Assembly: GCF_014649655.1 (NCBI RefSeq) | Contig: NZ_BMTL01000039.1 | Coordinates: 27,569-91,568 of the forward strand | Direction: 5' to 3' | Length of the DNA stretch: 64,000 bases | Origin: Streptomyces humidus | Lineage (GTDB): Bacteria; Actinomycetota; Actinomycetes; Streptomycetales; Streptomycetaceae | In this document: piece after piece, positions 57,244 through 64,000 of the stretch | How the letters are laid out: each line of letters starts with the position of its first letter | How positions within the stretch are numbered: the first letter of the stretch is position 1 | Notes under the pieces: model-generated | Databases searched by the model: none | Seen by the model: only the letters and a program-made list of their open reading frames with translations | What the model was told of the DNA's origin: nothing | Made by a program: the position numbers and the translations under genes

Positions 57244-59394
57244 ATGACCGGGAACCGCGGGATCGCGCACCTCGTGTGCGGGCGGCGGGCCAAGTGGCTG
57301 GTGCTGGCGTTGTGGGTGGTGGCGCTGGCGCTGACGGCGCCCTTCGCCTCGAAGCTCTCCGACGCCCAGGACAACGACGCGGCCTCGTGGCTGCCGGGGT
57401 CGGCGGAGTCCACCCAGGTCCTGGAGCTGTCACAGGGGTTCCGGCCCGAGCAGATCCCCGCGGTCGTCGTCTACGCACGTGACAGCGGCCTGACGGCGAA
57501 GGACCGGGCGCAGATCGCCGAGGACGCCGCCGGGCTCCGCAGGCTCACCGCCCACGGCATCCTGGGCGCCGAGACCCGCGGCCCCGTCTACGACCGTCCG
57601 AACGCCCCCCGCGCCGCCCAGATCCTGGTGCCGATCACCATGGACGCCAAGGGCTGGCAGCGCATCGCCCCGGCCGTCGACTCGATGCGGCACGTCGTCG
57701 GCGACGGCGGCGCCGGGCTGGCCGTGCACATCACCGGGCCCGGCGGCACCTCCGCGGACTTCTCCAAGACGTTCGAGGGCATCGACTCGACCCTGCTGCT
57801 GGCGGCGATGGGGGTCGTCGTCGTCATGCTCCTGATCACCTACCGCAGTCCCACCCTGCTGATCGTCCCGGTGCTCGCCGTGGTCGCCGCCCTGTTCACC
57901 GCGCAGGCGCTGATCTATTTCCTGGCTCAGCACGCCGGTCTGACGGTGAACGGCCAGAGTGCCGGCATCCTGACGGTACTGGTGTTCGGCGCGGGCACGG
58001 ACTACGCCCTGCTGCTGGTGGCCCGGTACCGGGAGGAGCTGCGCCGCCACGGGGACCGGCACGAGGCGATGGCCCTGGCGCTGCACCGCGCCGGTCCCGC
58101 GGTGCTCGCCTCCGGCGCCACAGTCGTCCTGAGCATGCTGGTGCTGCTGGCCGCCGAGATGAACTCCACCCGTGGCCTGGGTCCGGTCGCGGCCATCGGG
58201 GTGGCGGTGGCGCTGCTCGCGATGATGACCCTCTTCCCCGCCCTGCTGGTGATCTGCGGTCGCTGGATCTTCTGGCCGGTGATCCCGCGCTTCGGTTCCG
58301 CCGACCCGACCGAGCGCGGCGTCTGGGCCCGCACGGGACGCGGCATCGCCCTCCGCCCCCGGCCGGTGTGGGCCGTGACCGCGCTGGCTCTGGTGGTCTG
58401 CTCGCTCGGCCTGCTCCAGCTGCGCGCCGAGGGCATCTCCAACGCGGACGCCTTCACCGGCAAGCCCGACTCGATCACGGGCCAGGAGGTGTCGAGGAGG
58501 TACTTCCCGGCGGGCAGCGGCGACCCGCTGGTCGTCATCAGCGACGCGGCCCGGTCCCGGCAGGTGAAACGCGTGGTCGCGGGGGCAGAGGGCGTCGTGC
58601 CGACGTCCCTCGGTCTGCCACCGGGCACGAGACCCGTCCACGACGGCAAGGTCCTGTTCGAGGCCACGATGACCGCCCCGGCCGACAGCGAGGCCGCGAA
58701 GCGGACCGTGGAGCGGGTCCGGGACGCGGTGCACGAGGTGCCCGACGCCCACGCCCAGGTGGGCGGCGGCACTGCGGCCCTGCTCGACATGGACAGGGCG
58801 ACCACCCACGACAACCGGCTGATCATCCCGCTGGTCCTGGGCGTGGTCCTGCTCATCCTCTGCGCGCTGCTGCGCGCCCTGATCGCCCCGCTGCTGCTGG
58901 TGGGAACCGTGATCCTGTCCTTCACAGCGGCCCTGGGCCTCAGCGCGCTGGCGTTCCGCCACCTGTTCGACTACGCGGGCGAGTCGACGGACTTCCCGCT
59001 GTTCGTCTTCGTCTTCCTGGTGGCCCTGGGCATCGACTACAACATCTTCCTGACCACCCGGATCCGCGAGGAGGCCGCCCACCAGGGCACCCGGCAGGGC
59101 GTGGTGACGGGCCTGGCGGCGACCGGCGCGGTGATCACCTCGGCGGGTCTGGTCCTGGCCGGCACCTTCGCGGCCCTCGGCACGCTCCCCATGGTCGCCT
59201 TCGCGGAGATCGGCTTCGCGGTGGCCCTCGGCGTCCTCCTGGACACCTTCATCGTGCGCTCGATCCTGGTCACCTCGCTGTTCCTGGACATCGGGCCGCG
59301 GGTGTGGTGGCCGCACCGGCTCTCCCGGGAGGACGGCCGGAACGGACCGCGACGGCCTCCGCCGCCGGTGGGGACGAACGAGCCCTTTGCATGA
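57244..59394 (+). CDS. MMPL/RND-family membrane transporter
   Basis: A 716-residue transporter with two MMPL repeats. After the first helix (WLVLALWVVALALTAPFASKL) comes a soluble loop, five helices (including LLAAMGVVVVMLLITYRSPTLL and VLVFGAGTDYALLLVARYREELRR with the GTDYALLLVARYREE motif), a second helix near 390, a second loop, and five more helices with FVFLVALGIDYNIFLTTRIREEA. These proteins export lipids, peptides or drugs, often driven by protons. An ATG at 57244 with GGGGG six bases upstream is preferred over the GTG at 57238. The 3' end contains the argG promoter. Confidence 0.9.
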   Translation: MTGNRGIAHLVCGRRAKWLVLALWVVALALTAPFASKLSDAQDNDAASWLPGSAESTQVLELSQGFRPEQIPAVVVYARDSGLTAKDRAQIAEDAAGLRRLTAHGILGAETRGPVYDRPNAPRAAQILVPITMDAKGWQRIAPAVDSMRHVVGDGGAGLAVHITGPGGTSADFSKTFEGIDSTLLLAAMGVVVVMLLITYRSPTLLIVPVLAVVAALFTAQALIYFLAQHAGLTVNGQSAGILTVLVFGAGTDYALLLVARYREELRRHGDRHEAMALALHRAGPAVLASGATVVLSMLVLLAAEMNSTRGLGPVAAIGVAVALLAMMTLFPALLVICGRWIFWPVIPRFGSADPTERGVWARTGRGIALRPRPVWAVTALALVVCSLGLLQLRAEGISNADAFTGKPDSITGQEVSRRYFPAGSGDPLVVISDAARSRQVKRVVAGAEGVVPTSLGLPPGTRPVHDGKVLFEATMTAPADSEAAKRTVERVRDAVHEVPDAHAQVGGGTAALLDMDRATTHDNRLIIPLVLGVVLLILCALLRALIAPLLLVGTVILSFTAALGLSALAFRHLFDYAGESTDFPLFVFVFLVALGIDYNIFLTTRIREEAAHQGTRQGVVTGLAATGAVITSAGLVLAGTFAALGTLPMVAFAEIGFAVALGVLLDTFIVRSILVTSLFLDIGPRVWWPHRLSREDGRNGPRRPPPPVGTNEPFA

Positions 59395-59421
59395 CCATGC
59401 GAGTTCATGCATAATCTTCCT
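59387..59421 (+). promoter_or_regulatory. argG promoter with overlapping ArgR (ARG) box; leaderless transcript predicted
   Basis: -35 TTGCAT (59387-59392), 17-base spacer, -10 CATAAT (59410-59415). Initiation about seven bases later falls on the A of the argG ATG (59422). The whole stretch is rich in TGCAT/ATGCA half-sites (59389-59394, 59397-59399, 59406-59412), as in Streptomyces ARG boxes bound by ArgR. The -35 lies inside the last codons of the MMPL gene. Confidence 0.68.
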
Positions 59422-60876
59422 ATGTCCAAGGTCCTCACCTCCCTTCCCGCCGGCGAGCGCGTCGGCATCGCCTTCTCCGGCGGGCTCGACACCTCGGTCG
59501 CGGTCGCGTGGATGCGCGACAAGGGCGCCGTCCCGTGCACCTACACCGCCGACATCGGCCAGTACGACGAGCCCGACATCGCCTCGGTGCCCGGCCGCGC
59601 GAAGACGTACGGCGCCGAGATCGCGCGCCTGGTCGACTGCCGCGCGGCGCTGGTCGAGGAGGGCCTGGCCGCGCTCACCTGCGGGGCGTTCCACATCCGC
59701 TCGGGCGGGCGCGCCTACTTCAACACCACGCCTCTCGGCCGTGCCGTCACCGGCACCCTCCTGGTCCGGGCGATGCTCGAGGACGACGTCCAGATCTGGG
59801 GCGACGGCTCGACGTTCAAGGGCAACGACATCGAGCGGTTCTACCGCTACGGTCTGCTGGCCAACCCGCACCTGCGCATCTACAAGCCCTGGCTGGACGC
59901 GGACTTCGTGACCGAGCTCGGCGGGCGCAAGGAGATGTCCGAGTGGCTCGTCGCCCACGAGCTGCCCTACCGGGACAGCACGGAGAAGGCGTACTCCACC
60001 GACGCCAACATCTGGGGCGCCACCCACGAGGCCAAGACCCTCGAGCACCTGGACACCGGCATCGAGACCGTCGAGCCCATCATGGGCGTACGGTTCTGGG
60101 ACCCCTCGGTCGAGATCGCCGCCGAGGACGTGACGATCGGCTTCGACCAGGGCCGCCCGGTGACGATCGACGGCAAGGAGTTCGCCTCCCCCGTCGACCT
60201 GGTCATGGAGGCCAACGCCATCGGCGGCCGCCACGGCCTGGGCATGTCCGACCAGATCGAGAACCGGATCATCGAGGCCAAGAGCCGCGGCATCTACGAG
60301 GCCCCCGGCATGGCCCTGCTGCACGCCGCCTACGAGCGTCTGGTCAACGCGATCCACAACGAGGACACCGTCGCCCAGTACCACAACGAGGGCCGGCGGC
60401 TGGGCCGCCTCATGTACGAGGGCCGCTGGCTGGACCCGCAGGCGCTGATGATCCGGGAGTCGCTGCAGCGCTGGGTCGGCGCGGCCGTGACCGGTGAGGT
60501 CACCCTGCGGCTGCGGCGCGGCGAGGACTACTCGCTCCTCGACACCACCGGCCCCGCGTTCAGCTACCACCCGGACAAGCTGTCCATGGAGCGCACCGAG
60601 GACTCCGCGTTCGGTCCGGTGGACCGGATCGGCCAGCTCACCATGCGCAACCTCGACATCGCCGACTCGCGCGCCAAGCTGGAGCAGTACGCCGGGCTCG
60701 GTCTGATCGGCACCGGCAGCCCCGCCATCGGCGCGGCCCAGGCGGCCGCGACCGGCCTGATCGGCACCATGCCGGAGATGCCCGAGGGCGGCGCCGAGGC
60801 CATCGCCTCGCGCGGCGAGGTCTCCGAGGACGACGCGCTGCTGGACCGCGCCGCGATGGAGTTCGGCACGGACTGA
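59422..60876 (+). CDS. argG: argininosuccinate synthase
   Basis: A 484-residue long-type argininosuccinate synthase (E. coli-like, about 447 residues). The ATP loop is VGIAFSGGLDTSVAVAWMRDKG, with TADIGQYDEPD, KGNDIERFYRYG and YRDSTEKAYSTDANIWGATHEAKTLE following. It joins citrulline and aspartate in arginine synthesis. It stands apart from any arg cluster. The ATG at 59422 (MSKVLTSLPAGER) is preferred over an in-frame ATG at 59407, because the -10 box overlaps the latter. Two strong terminators follow. Confidence 0.97.
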   Translation: MSKVLTSLPAGERVGIAFSGGLDTSVAVAWMRDKGAVPCTYTADIGQYDEPDIASVPGRAKTYGAEIARLVDCRAALVEEGLAALTCGAFHIRSGGRAYFNTTPLGRAVTGTLLVRAMLEDDVQIWGDGSTFKGNDIERFYRYGLLANPHLRIYKPWLDADFVTELGGRKEMSEWLVAHELPYRDSTEKAYSTDANIWGATHEAKTLEHLDTGIETVEPIMGVRFWDPSVEIAAEDVTIGFDQGRPVTIDGKEFASPVDLVMEANAIGGRHGLGMSDQIENRIIEAKSRGIYEAPGMALLHAAYERLVNAIHNEDTVAQYHNEGRRLGRLMYEGRWLDPQALMIRESLQRWVGAAVTGEVTLRLRRGEDYSLLDTTGPAFSYHPDKLSMERTEDSAFGPVDRIGQLTMRNLDIADSRAKLEQYAGLGLIGTGSPAIGAAQAAATGLIGTMPEMPEGGAEAIASRGEVSEDDALLDRAAMEFGTD

Positions 60877-60899
60877 CCCCTACGGGGCGAACGCCAGTA

Positions 60900-60935
60900 G
60901 GAGCCCGGGGGCCGGCGCGCCGGTCCCCGGGCTCC
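60900..60935. terminator. argG terminator (first stem-loop)
   Basis: GGAGCCCGGGG (60900-60910) pairs with CCCCGGGCTCC (60925-60935), with further pairing inside (a GT wobble then GCCGG). It lies 23 bases after the argG stop. Confidence 0.87.
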
Positions 60936-61013
60936 CGTGCATCCGCGCCATGCCCGAGGAACCGGTGAAACCCGCGGAACCAGTGGGAACCGCATGAAGC
61001 CGGTGACACGCAC

Positions 61014-61058
61014 GGAGAAGGCCGGCCACACGCGGACAGCGTGCGGCCGGCCTTCTCC
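61014..61058. terminator. bidirectional terminator between argG and rsmB
   Basis: GGAGAAGGCCGGCC (61014-61027) pairs with GGCCGGCCTTCTCC (61045-61058); inside, after one mismatch, five more pairs close a 5-base loop. It separates the convergent argG and rsmB genes. Confidence 0.88.
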
Positions 61059-61087
61059 GCGATCCCGCGCGGGCTCGAGCGCGGGGC

Positions 61088-62515
61088 TCAGCCGGTCTTC
61101 TTGATCAACGCCAGGTACATGGCGTCGGTGCCGTGCAGATGCGGCCACAGCTGGATGTCGGGGCCGTCCCCCAGCGCCGGCACGCCCGGCAGCAGCGGCC
61201 GCGCGTCGATCAGCTCGGCCTGCGGGTACTGCTTGAGGACGTCGGAGACGACGGCCCTGGTCTCGGCGAGGTGCGGCGAGCAGGTGGCGTACCCGACGAC
61301 GCCTCCGACCCGGACGGACTCGAGAGCGGTCCGCAGCAGTCCGCGCTGCAGCGGCCCGAACCCGTCGAGGTCCTCCGGCCGACGCCGCCAGCGCGCCTCG
61401 GGCCGCCGGCGCAGGGCGCCGAGCCCCGTGCACGGCACGTCCATCAGCACTCGGTCGAAGGAGCCCGGCCGCCACGGCGGCCGCGTCCCGTCGGCGGCGA
61501 TGACCTGGTACGGCCCGGGATTCCCGGCCAGCGCCCTGGCGACGAGGCCCGCCCGGTGCGGCTGCTTCTCCGAGGCCAGCAGGACGGCTCCGCGCTCGGC
61601 GGCGAGCGCGGCGAGCAGCGCGGCCTTGCCGCCGGGGCCCGCACAACCGTCCAGCCACTTCGTGTCCGGCCCGTCGAGCGGCGCGTCGGCCAGCGCGAGC
61701 GCCACGAGCTGGCTGCCCTCGTCCTGGACGCCCGCCCGCCCGTCCCGGACGGCGTCGATGGCGCCGGGCTCGCCGCCCTCGGTCAGCCGGACGGCGTACG
61801 GCGACCAGCGCCCGGCGACCGCGGCCTCCTCCCGGAGCAGTTCCCCGGTCGTGGCCCGGCCCGGCCGGGCGACCAGCGTCACCTCGGGCCGCTCGTTGTC
61901 GGCCTCCAGCAGGTCCTCGATGCCGGCCCGGCCGCCGCCGAGCGAGTCCCAGAGCGCGGAGACGACCCAGCGCGGGTGCGAGTGCACGACGGCGAGGTGA
62001 TCCTCGGGGTCGTCGTCGTAGGGCGGGGCGACCTTTTCGATCCACTCGTCCAGATCGTGCTGGGCGATCTTGCGCAGCACGGCGTTGACGAACTTGGCGC
62101 GCCCGTCGCCGAGCACCACCCGGGCGAGGTCGACGGAGGCGGACACGGCGGCGTGGGTCGGGATGCGCGTCCCCAGGAGCTGGTGCGCGCCGAGGCTCAG
62201 GACGTCGAGAACCGGCGGGTCGACCTCGCGCAGGGGCCGGTCGACGCAGGCAGAGATGACGGCGTCGTACGTCCCCTGCCGGCGCAGCGTGCCGTAGACC
62301 AGCTCGGTGGCGAGGGCCGCGTCCCGCCCGTCGAACTTGTCGGGGCCCTCCTTCTCCCGGGCCTTGCGCAGCAGCGGCGGCAGCACGAGGTTGGCGTAGG
62401 CGTCCCGTTCGTCCACCGCCCGCAGCGCCTCGAAGGCGAGGAGGCGGACGGGGTCCTTCTGGGGCCGACGGTAGGGCTTGCCCGACTTACGGGGACGCTG
62501 GGGCTGTTCGCTCAC
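61088..62515 (-). CDS. rsmB: 16S rRNA m5C methyltransferase RsmB/Sun family
   Basis: A 475-residue protein. An N-terminal NusB-like domain (residues 20-165, with RDAALATELVYGTLRRQGTYDAVI and LRKIAQHDLDEWIEKV) precedes the methyltransferase domain. The SAM motif is WLDGCAGPGGKAALLAALA; the two catalytic-site cysteines are in LMDVPCTGLGALRRRPEARW and VGYATCSPHLAETRAVV. It methylates C967 of 16S rRNA in the E. coli system. The GTG at 62515 (MSEQPQRPRKSGKPYRRPQKDP) starts the gene; upstream frames have no support. It lies downstream of fmt, as in many bacteria. Confidence 0.94.
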   Translation of the reverse strand: MSEQPQRPRKSGKPYRRPQKDPVRLLAFEALRAVDERDAYANLVLPPLLRKAREKEGPDKFDGRDAALATELVYGTLRRQGTYDAVISACVDRPLREVDPPVLDVLSLGAHQLLGTRIPTHAAVSASVDLARVVLGDGRAKFVNAVLRKIAQHDLDEWIEKVAPPYDDDPEDHLAVVHSHPRWVVSALWDSLGGGRAGIEDLLEADNERPEVTLVARPGRATTGELLREEAAVAGRWSPYAVRLTEGGEPGAIDAVRDGRAGVQDEGSQLVALALADAPLDGPDTKWLDGCAGPGGKAALLAALAAERGAVLLASEKQPHRAGLVARALAGNPGPYQVIAADGTRPPWRPGSFDRVLMDVPCTGLGALRRRPEARWRRRPEDLDGFGPLQRGLLRTALESVRVGGVVGYATCSPHLAETRAVVSDVLKQYPQAELIDARPLLPGVPALGDGPDIQLWPHLHGTDAMYLALIKKTG

Positions 62516-62847
62516 GAAAAGGTGCTCCGGATTGCAGGAGAGAAGACGCGTCCAGCGTACGTCGACCGGCACGCCCGACGGCTCGAGGGACTGACTGGGC
62601 TTGCGCGGCGCGAGGGCGGCCCGGCCGGACCGCAGGAGCCCGGCACCCGCCCGAGGACGCGCGGCCGCGTGACCAATGTACCCACGCGCACACACTCGGT
62701 GGGCCCGCACGACCGACGGGCGCGCGGCCGGGAACCCGCCCGCCAGACGGGCCCACCCGAACGATGGGCCCGCACGACAGCTGGGCCCACCCGGCCGGCA
62801 GGTCCACCCGACCCGTGGGCCGGTCAAGGCGGGCCCGCGGTCTAGCG
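62516..62847. repeat. fmt-rsmB gap with direct repeats
   Basis: A 332-base gap without a gene. TGGGCCCGCACGAC occurs at 62700-62713 and 62765-62778, and GGGCCCACCCG at 62749-62759 and 62783-62793, so the stretch 62700-62793 is an irregular repeat of about 65 bases. Its palindromic GGGCCC cores could form hairpins. No promoter could be assigned for rsmB. Confidence 0.65.
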
Positions 62848-63780
62848 TCACGCCCCGACGGTCTCGCCGTCCGCGATCCGGACGCCCCGTGCCCAGTCGG
62901 CGGCGCGCATCGGCTTCTTGCCCTGGGCCTGCACCCACACCAGCTCGACCGCGTACGAGCCCGTGCCGACGTGGACGCTGTTCTTGCCGACGGAGAGGGC
63001 GCCCGGCGGGAGTTCGGTCCGCTCCGGAACGGGCTTGACCTGGATGAGCTTGAGCCGCTCGCCGCGGAACGTGGTCCACGCCCCCGGGGCGGGGGTGCAG
63101 CCGCGTACGACGCGGTCCACGCGCAGGGCCGGTGTGGCCCAGTCCACCTGGGCGTCCTCGACGGTGATCTTCGGTGCGAGGGTGATCCCCTCGCCCGGCT
63201 GCGGCACGGCCTCCAGCGCGCCGTCCTCGATCCCGTCCATCGTCGCGGCCAGCAGCCCGCTGCCGGCGAACGCCAGCCGGGTGAGCAGGTCGCCGCTGGT
63301 GTCGGTGGACCGGATCTCCTCGGTGACCGTCCCGTACACCGGCCCCGAGTCGAGCCCTTCCTCGATGAGGAAGGTGGACGCGCCGGTGATCTCGTCGCCC
63401 GCCATGATGGCGTGCTGCACGGGAGCGGCCCCCCGCCAGGCGGGCAGCAGGGAGAAGTGCAGGTTGACCCAGCCGTGCGCCGGGATGTCGAGGGCCGCCC
63501 TCGGCAGCAGCGCCCCGTACGCGACGACGGGACAGCAGTCCGGCGCGATCTCCCTCAGCCGCTCCAGGAACTCCGGCTCCCGGGGCCTGGCGGGCCTCAG
63601 CACCTCGATGCCGGCCTCCTCGGCCCGCTGGGCGACGGGAGAGGCGACCAGCCTGCGCCCCCGGCCGGCCGGCGCGTCCGGGCGGGTGACCACGGCGACC
63701 ACCTCGTGCCGCCCGGAGGCGATCAGAGCGTCCAGAGCGGGAACGGCGACCTCGGGGGTGCCGGCGAAGACGAGCTTCAT
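62848..63780 (-). CDS. fmt: methionyl-tRNA formyltransferase
   Basis: A 310-residue enzyme transferring formyl from 10-formyl-THF to initiator Met-tRNA. Signatures: KLVFAGTPEVAVPALDALIASG at the start, the folate-site SLLPAWRGAAPVQHAIMAGDEITG and, in the C-terminal OB-like domain, GAWTTFRGERLKLIQ. The ATG at 63780 begins the conserved part; 14 additional residues upstream in frame are not conserved. An IS200/IS605-type element ends about 50 bases before the ATG, which may alter the promoter. Confidence 0.96.
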   Translation of the reverse strand: MKLVFAGTPEVAVPALDALIASGRHEVVAVVTRPDAPAGRGRRLVASPVAQRAEEAGIEVLRPARPREPEFLERLREIAPDCCPVVAYGALLPRAALDIPAHGWVNLHFSLLPAWRGAAPVQHAIMAGDEITGASTFLIEEGLDSGPVYGTVTEEIRSTDTSGDLLTRLAFAGSGLLAATMDGIEDGALEAVPQPGEGITLAPKITVEDAQVDWATPALRVDRVVRGCTPAPGAWTTFRGERLKLIQVKPVPERTELPPGALSVGKNSVHVGTGSYAVELVWVQAQGKKPMRAADWARGVRIADGETVGA

Positions 63781-63830
63781 GAGTGGGCGGTGCCTCTCGG
63801 AGGGACGGACGGCGGGCAGCACACAAGTTT

Positions 63831-63960
63831 TTGACGCTCCCCTCCCTGAAGGAAGGAGATTCTTACGGCTCGCGCCGTGAGACTTCCTGTTTCATCGCCG
63901 ACTGCCCGCCCGGAGTTCTCCGTTGAGGTCTTACACCAGCTCCACAGGCCGATACCGCCC
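63831..63960 (-). ncRNA. putative omega-RNA (reRNA) of TnpB
   Basis: In IS200/IS605 elements the guide RNA comes from the right end: its scaffold overlaps the 3' end of tnpB and the terminal hairpin, and its guide is the flanking DNA just beyond the element. By position, the scaffold would end near 63831 and the guide would start with flanking bases near 63830 in the fmt upstream region. The 5' limit is not visible and is set arbitrarily. Confidence 0.35.
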
Positions 63961-64000
63961 GTCCGGCGGCCAGCAGGTTCTTCGCCGCGTTCACGTCCCG
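63863..64000 (-). CDS. tnpB: TnpB, IS200/IS605-family RNA-guided nuclease (C-terminal 45 residues)
   Basis: The last 45 codons of tnpB. It begins RDVNAAKNLLAAGRAVSACG, which is the RuvC-III block of TnpB/Cas12-like nucleases with the catalytic Asp (DxNAAxN), and continues with the usual GAGVRPQRRTPGGQSAMKQ tail before TAA at 63865-63863. TnpB is an RNA-guided endonuclease helping the element to persist. The first part lies beyond the window. Confidence 0.87.
   Translation of the reverse strand, partial: RDVNAAKNLLAAGRAVSACGAGVRPQRRTPGGQSAMKQEVSRREP

Larger units (their letters stand above)
63831..64000 (-). mobile_element. right end of an IS200/IS605-type element (partial)
   Basis: The element's right end, in minus-strand orientation, comprises the 3' end of tnpB and 32 bases of terminal sequence with an imperfect hairpin (CTCCTTCC, loop TTCA, GGGAGGGGAG, about 63837-63858). 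It ends in GTCAA near 63831, similar to right ends of Streptomyces IS605-family elements. The left end and most of the element lie outside the window, so completeness and tnpA presence cannot be judged. The exact boundary (63831) is an estimate. Confidence 0.75.

Noticed and set aside
57430..60570. A 1046-codon open frame on the minus strand across the MMPL and argG genes
   Set aside because: It is the high-GC shadow of two well-supported plus-strand genes; its sequence is low-complexity Gly/Asp/Arg/His without family motifs.
1..64000. CRISPR arrays, prophage modules and biosynthetic gene clusters
   Set aside because: No regularly spaced repeats of 25-40 bp, no phage structural or integrase genes, and no polyketide, peptide-synthetase or terpene genes are visible.

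Overview
This is a chromosomal window from a high-GC actinomycete, almost certainly a Streptomyces. The evidence is strong G/C bias at third codon positions, many GTG starts, short ATGA/GTGA overlaps between cotranscribed genes, and Streptomyces-specific markers: the sporulation pair smeA-sffA, rbpA behind a sigma-R-type promoter, and a soluble Ppm1. From memory the order smeA, sffA, MocR regulator, YczE, GDPD, MFS, rbpA, fxsA, ppm1 matches the SCO1415-SCO1423 part of S. coelicolor, and the rib/his block matches SCO1438-SCO1443. No tRNA, rRNA or CRISPR array is visible.

Layout. 1-1.7 kb: the end of a 5-oxoprolinase operon (pxpABC). 1.8-5.3 kb (minus): two GT4 glycosyltransferases and an SGNH hydrolase in overlapping frames. 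5.5-7.7 kb: HEAT-like and ankyrin-repeat proteins. 7.9-10.1 kb: smeA-sffA (sporulation septum and DNA partition). 10.4-17.4 kb: divergent MocR/YczE pair, GDPD, MFS, rbpA, fxsA and ppm1. 18-27.5 kb: amidohydrolase, Lrp and TetR regulators, small proteins, a Tat-exported C39-like peptidase, a P-loop kinase and an EccA/CbxX-type AAA+ ATPase. 27.5-29.9 kb: two CNNM/CBS transport proteins behind a hairpin-rich leader.

30-35.3 kb (minus) is one long unit: an FMN riboswitch, then ribE, ribM (PnuC-type riboflavin transporter), ribBA, ribH, hisE, hisG and a PH-domain membrane protein, coupling flavin synthesis and the first histidine steps. 35.4-40.4 kb: a chitinase/DasR-type promoter with no chitinase gene, an ECF41 sigma factor with its probable NmrA-type target, a ROK regulator and MFS exporter around a palindromic operator, and a thioesterase. 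40.5-45.5 kb: uracil permease, a DUF5995-like protein, and a davB-davA-like pair (lysine 2-monooxygenase and 5-aminovaleramide amidase). 45.7-52.5 kb: a complete ABC importer operon (binding protein, two permeases, ATPase) with a HAD phosphatase and an MFS protein, run from a palindromic operator by a divergent GntR/UTRA regulator.

52.5-64 kb: Lrp regulator with a permease remnant, guaB1, orphan barstar, SorC-type regulator, rpe, an MMPL exporter, argG (apparently leaderless, with its promoter inside the MMPL stop region), rsmB/sun and fmt. The last 170 bases are the right end of an IS200/IS605-type element carrying the 3' end of tnpB, with the element end about 50 bp upstream of fmt.

Most of the window is conserved core chromosome. 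The parts most worth a second look are the TnpB/omega-RNA end, the orphan chitinase promoter next to the ECF41 module, the degenerate Walker A of SffA, the leaderless argG promoter, the repeats at 2.7 kb and 32.4 kb, and the hairpin-rich leader of the CNNM genes.
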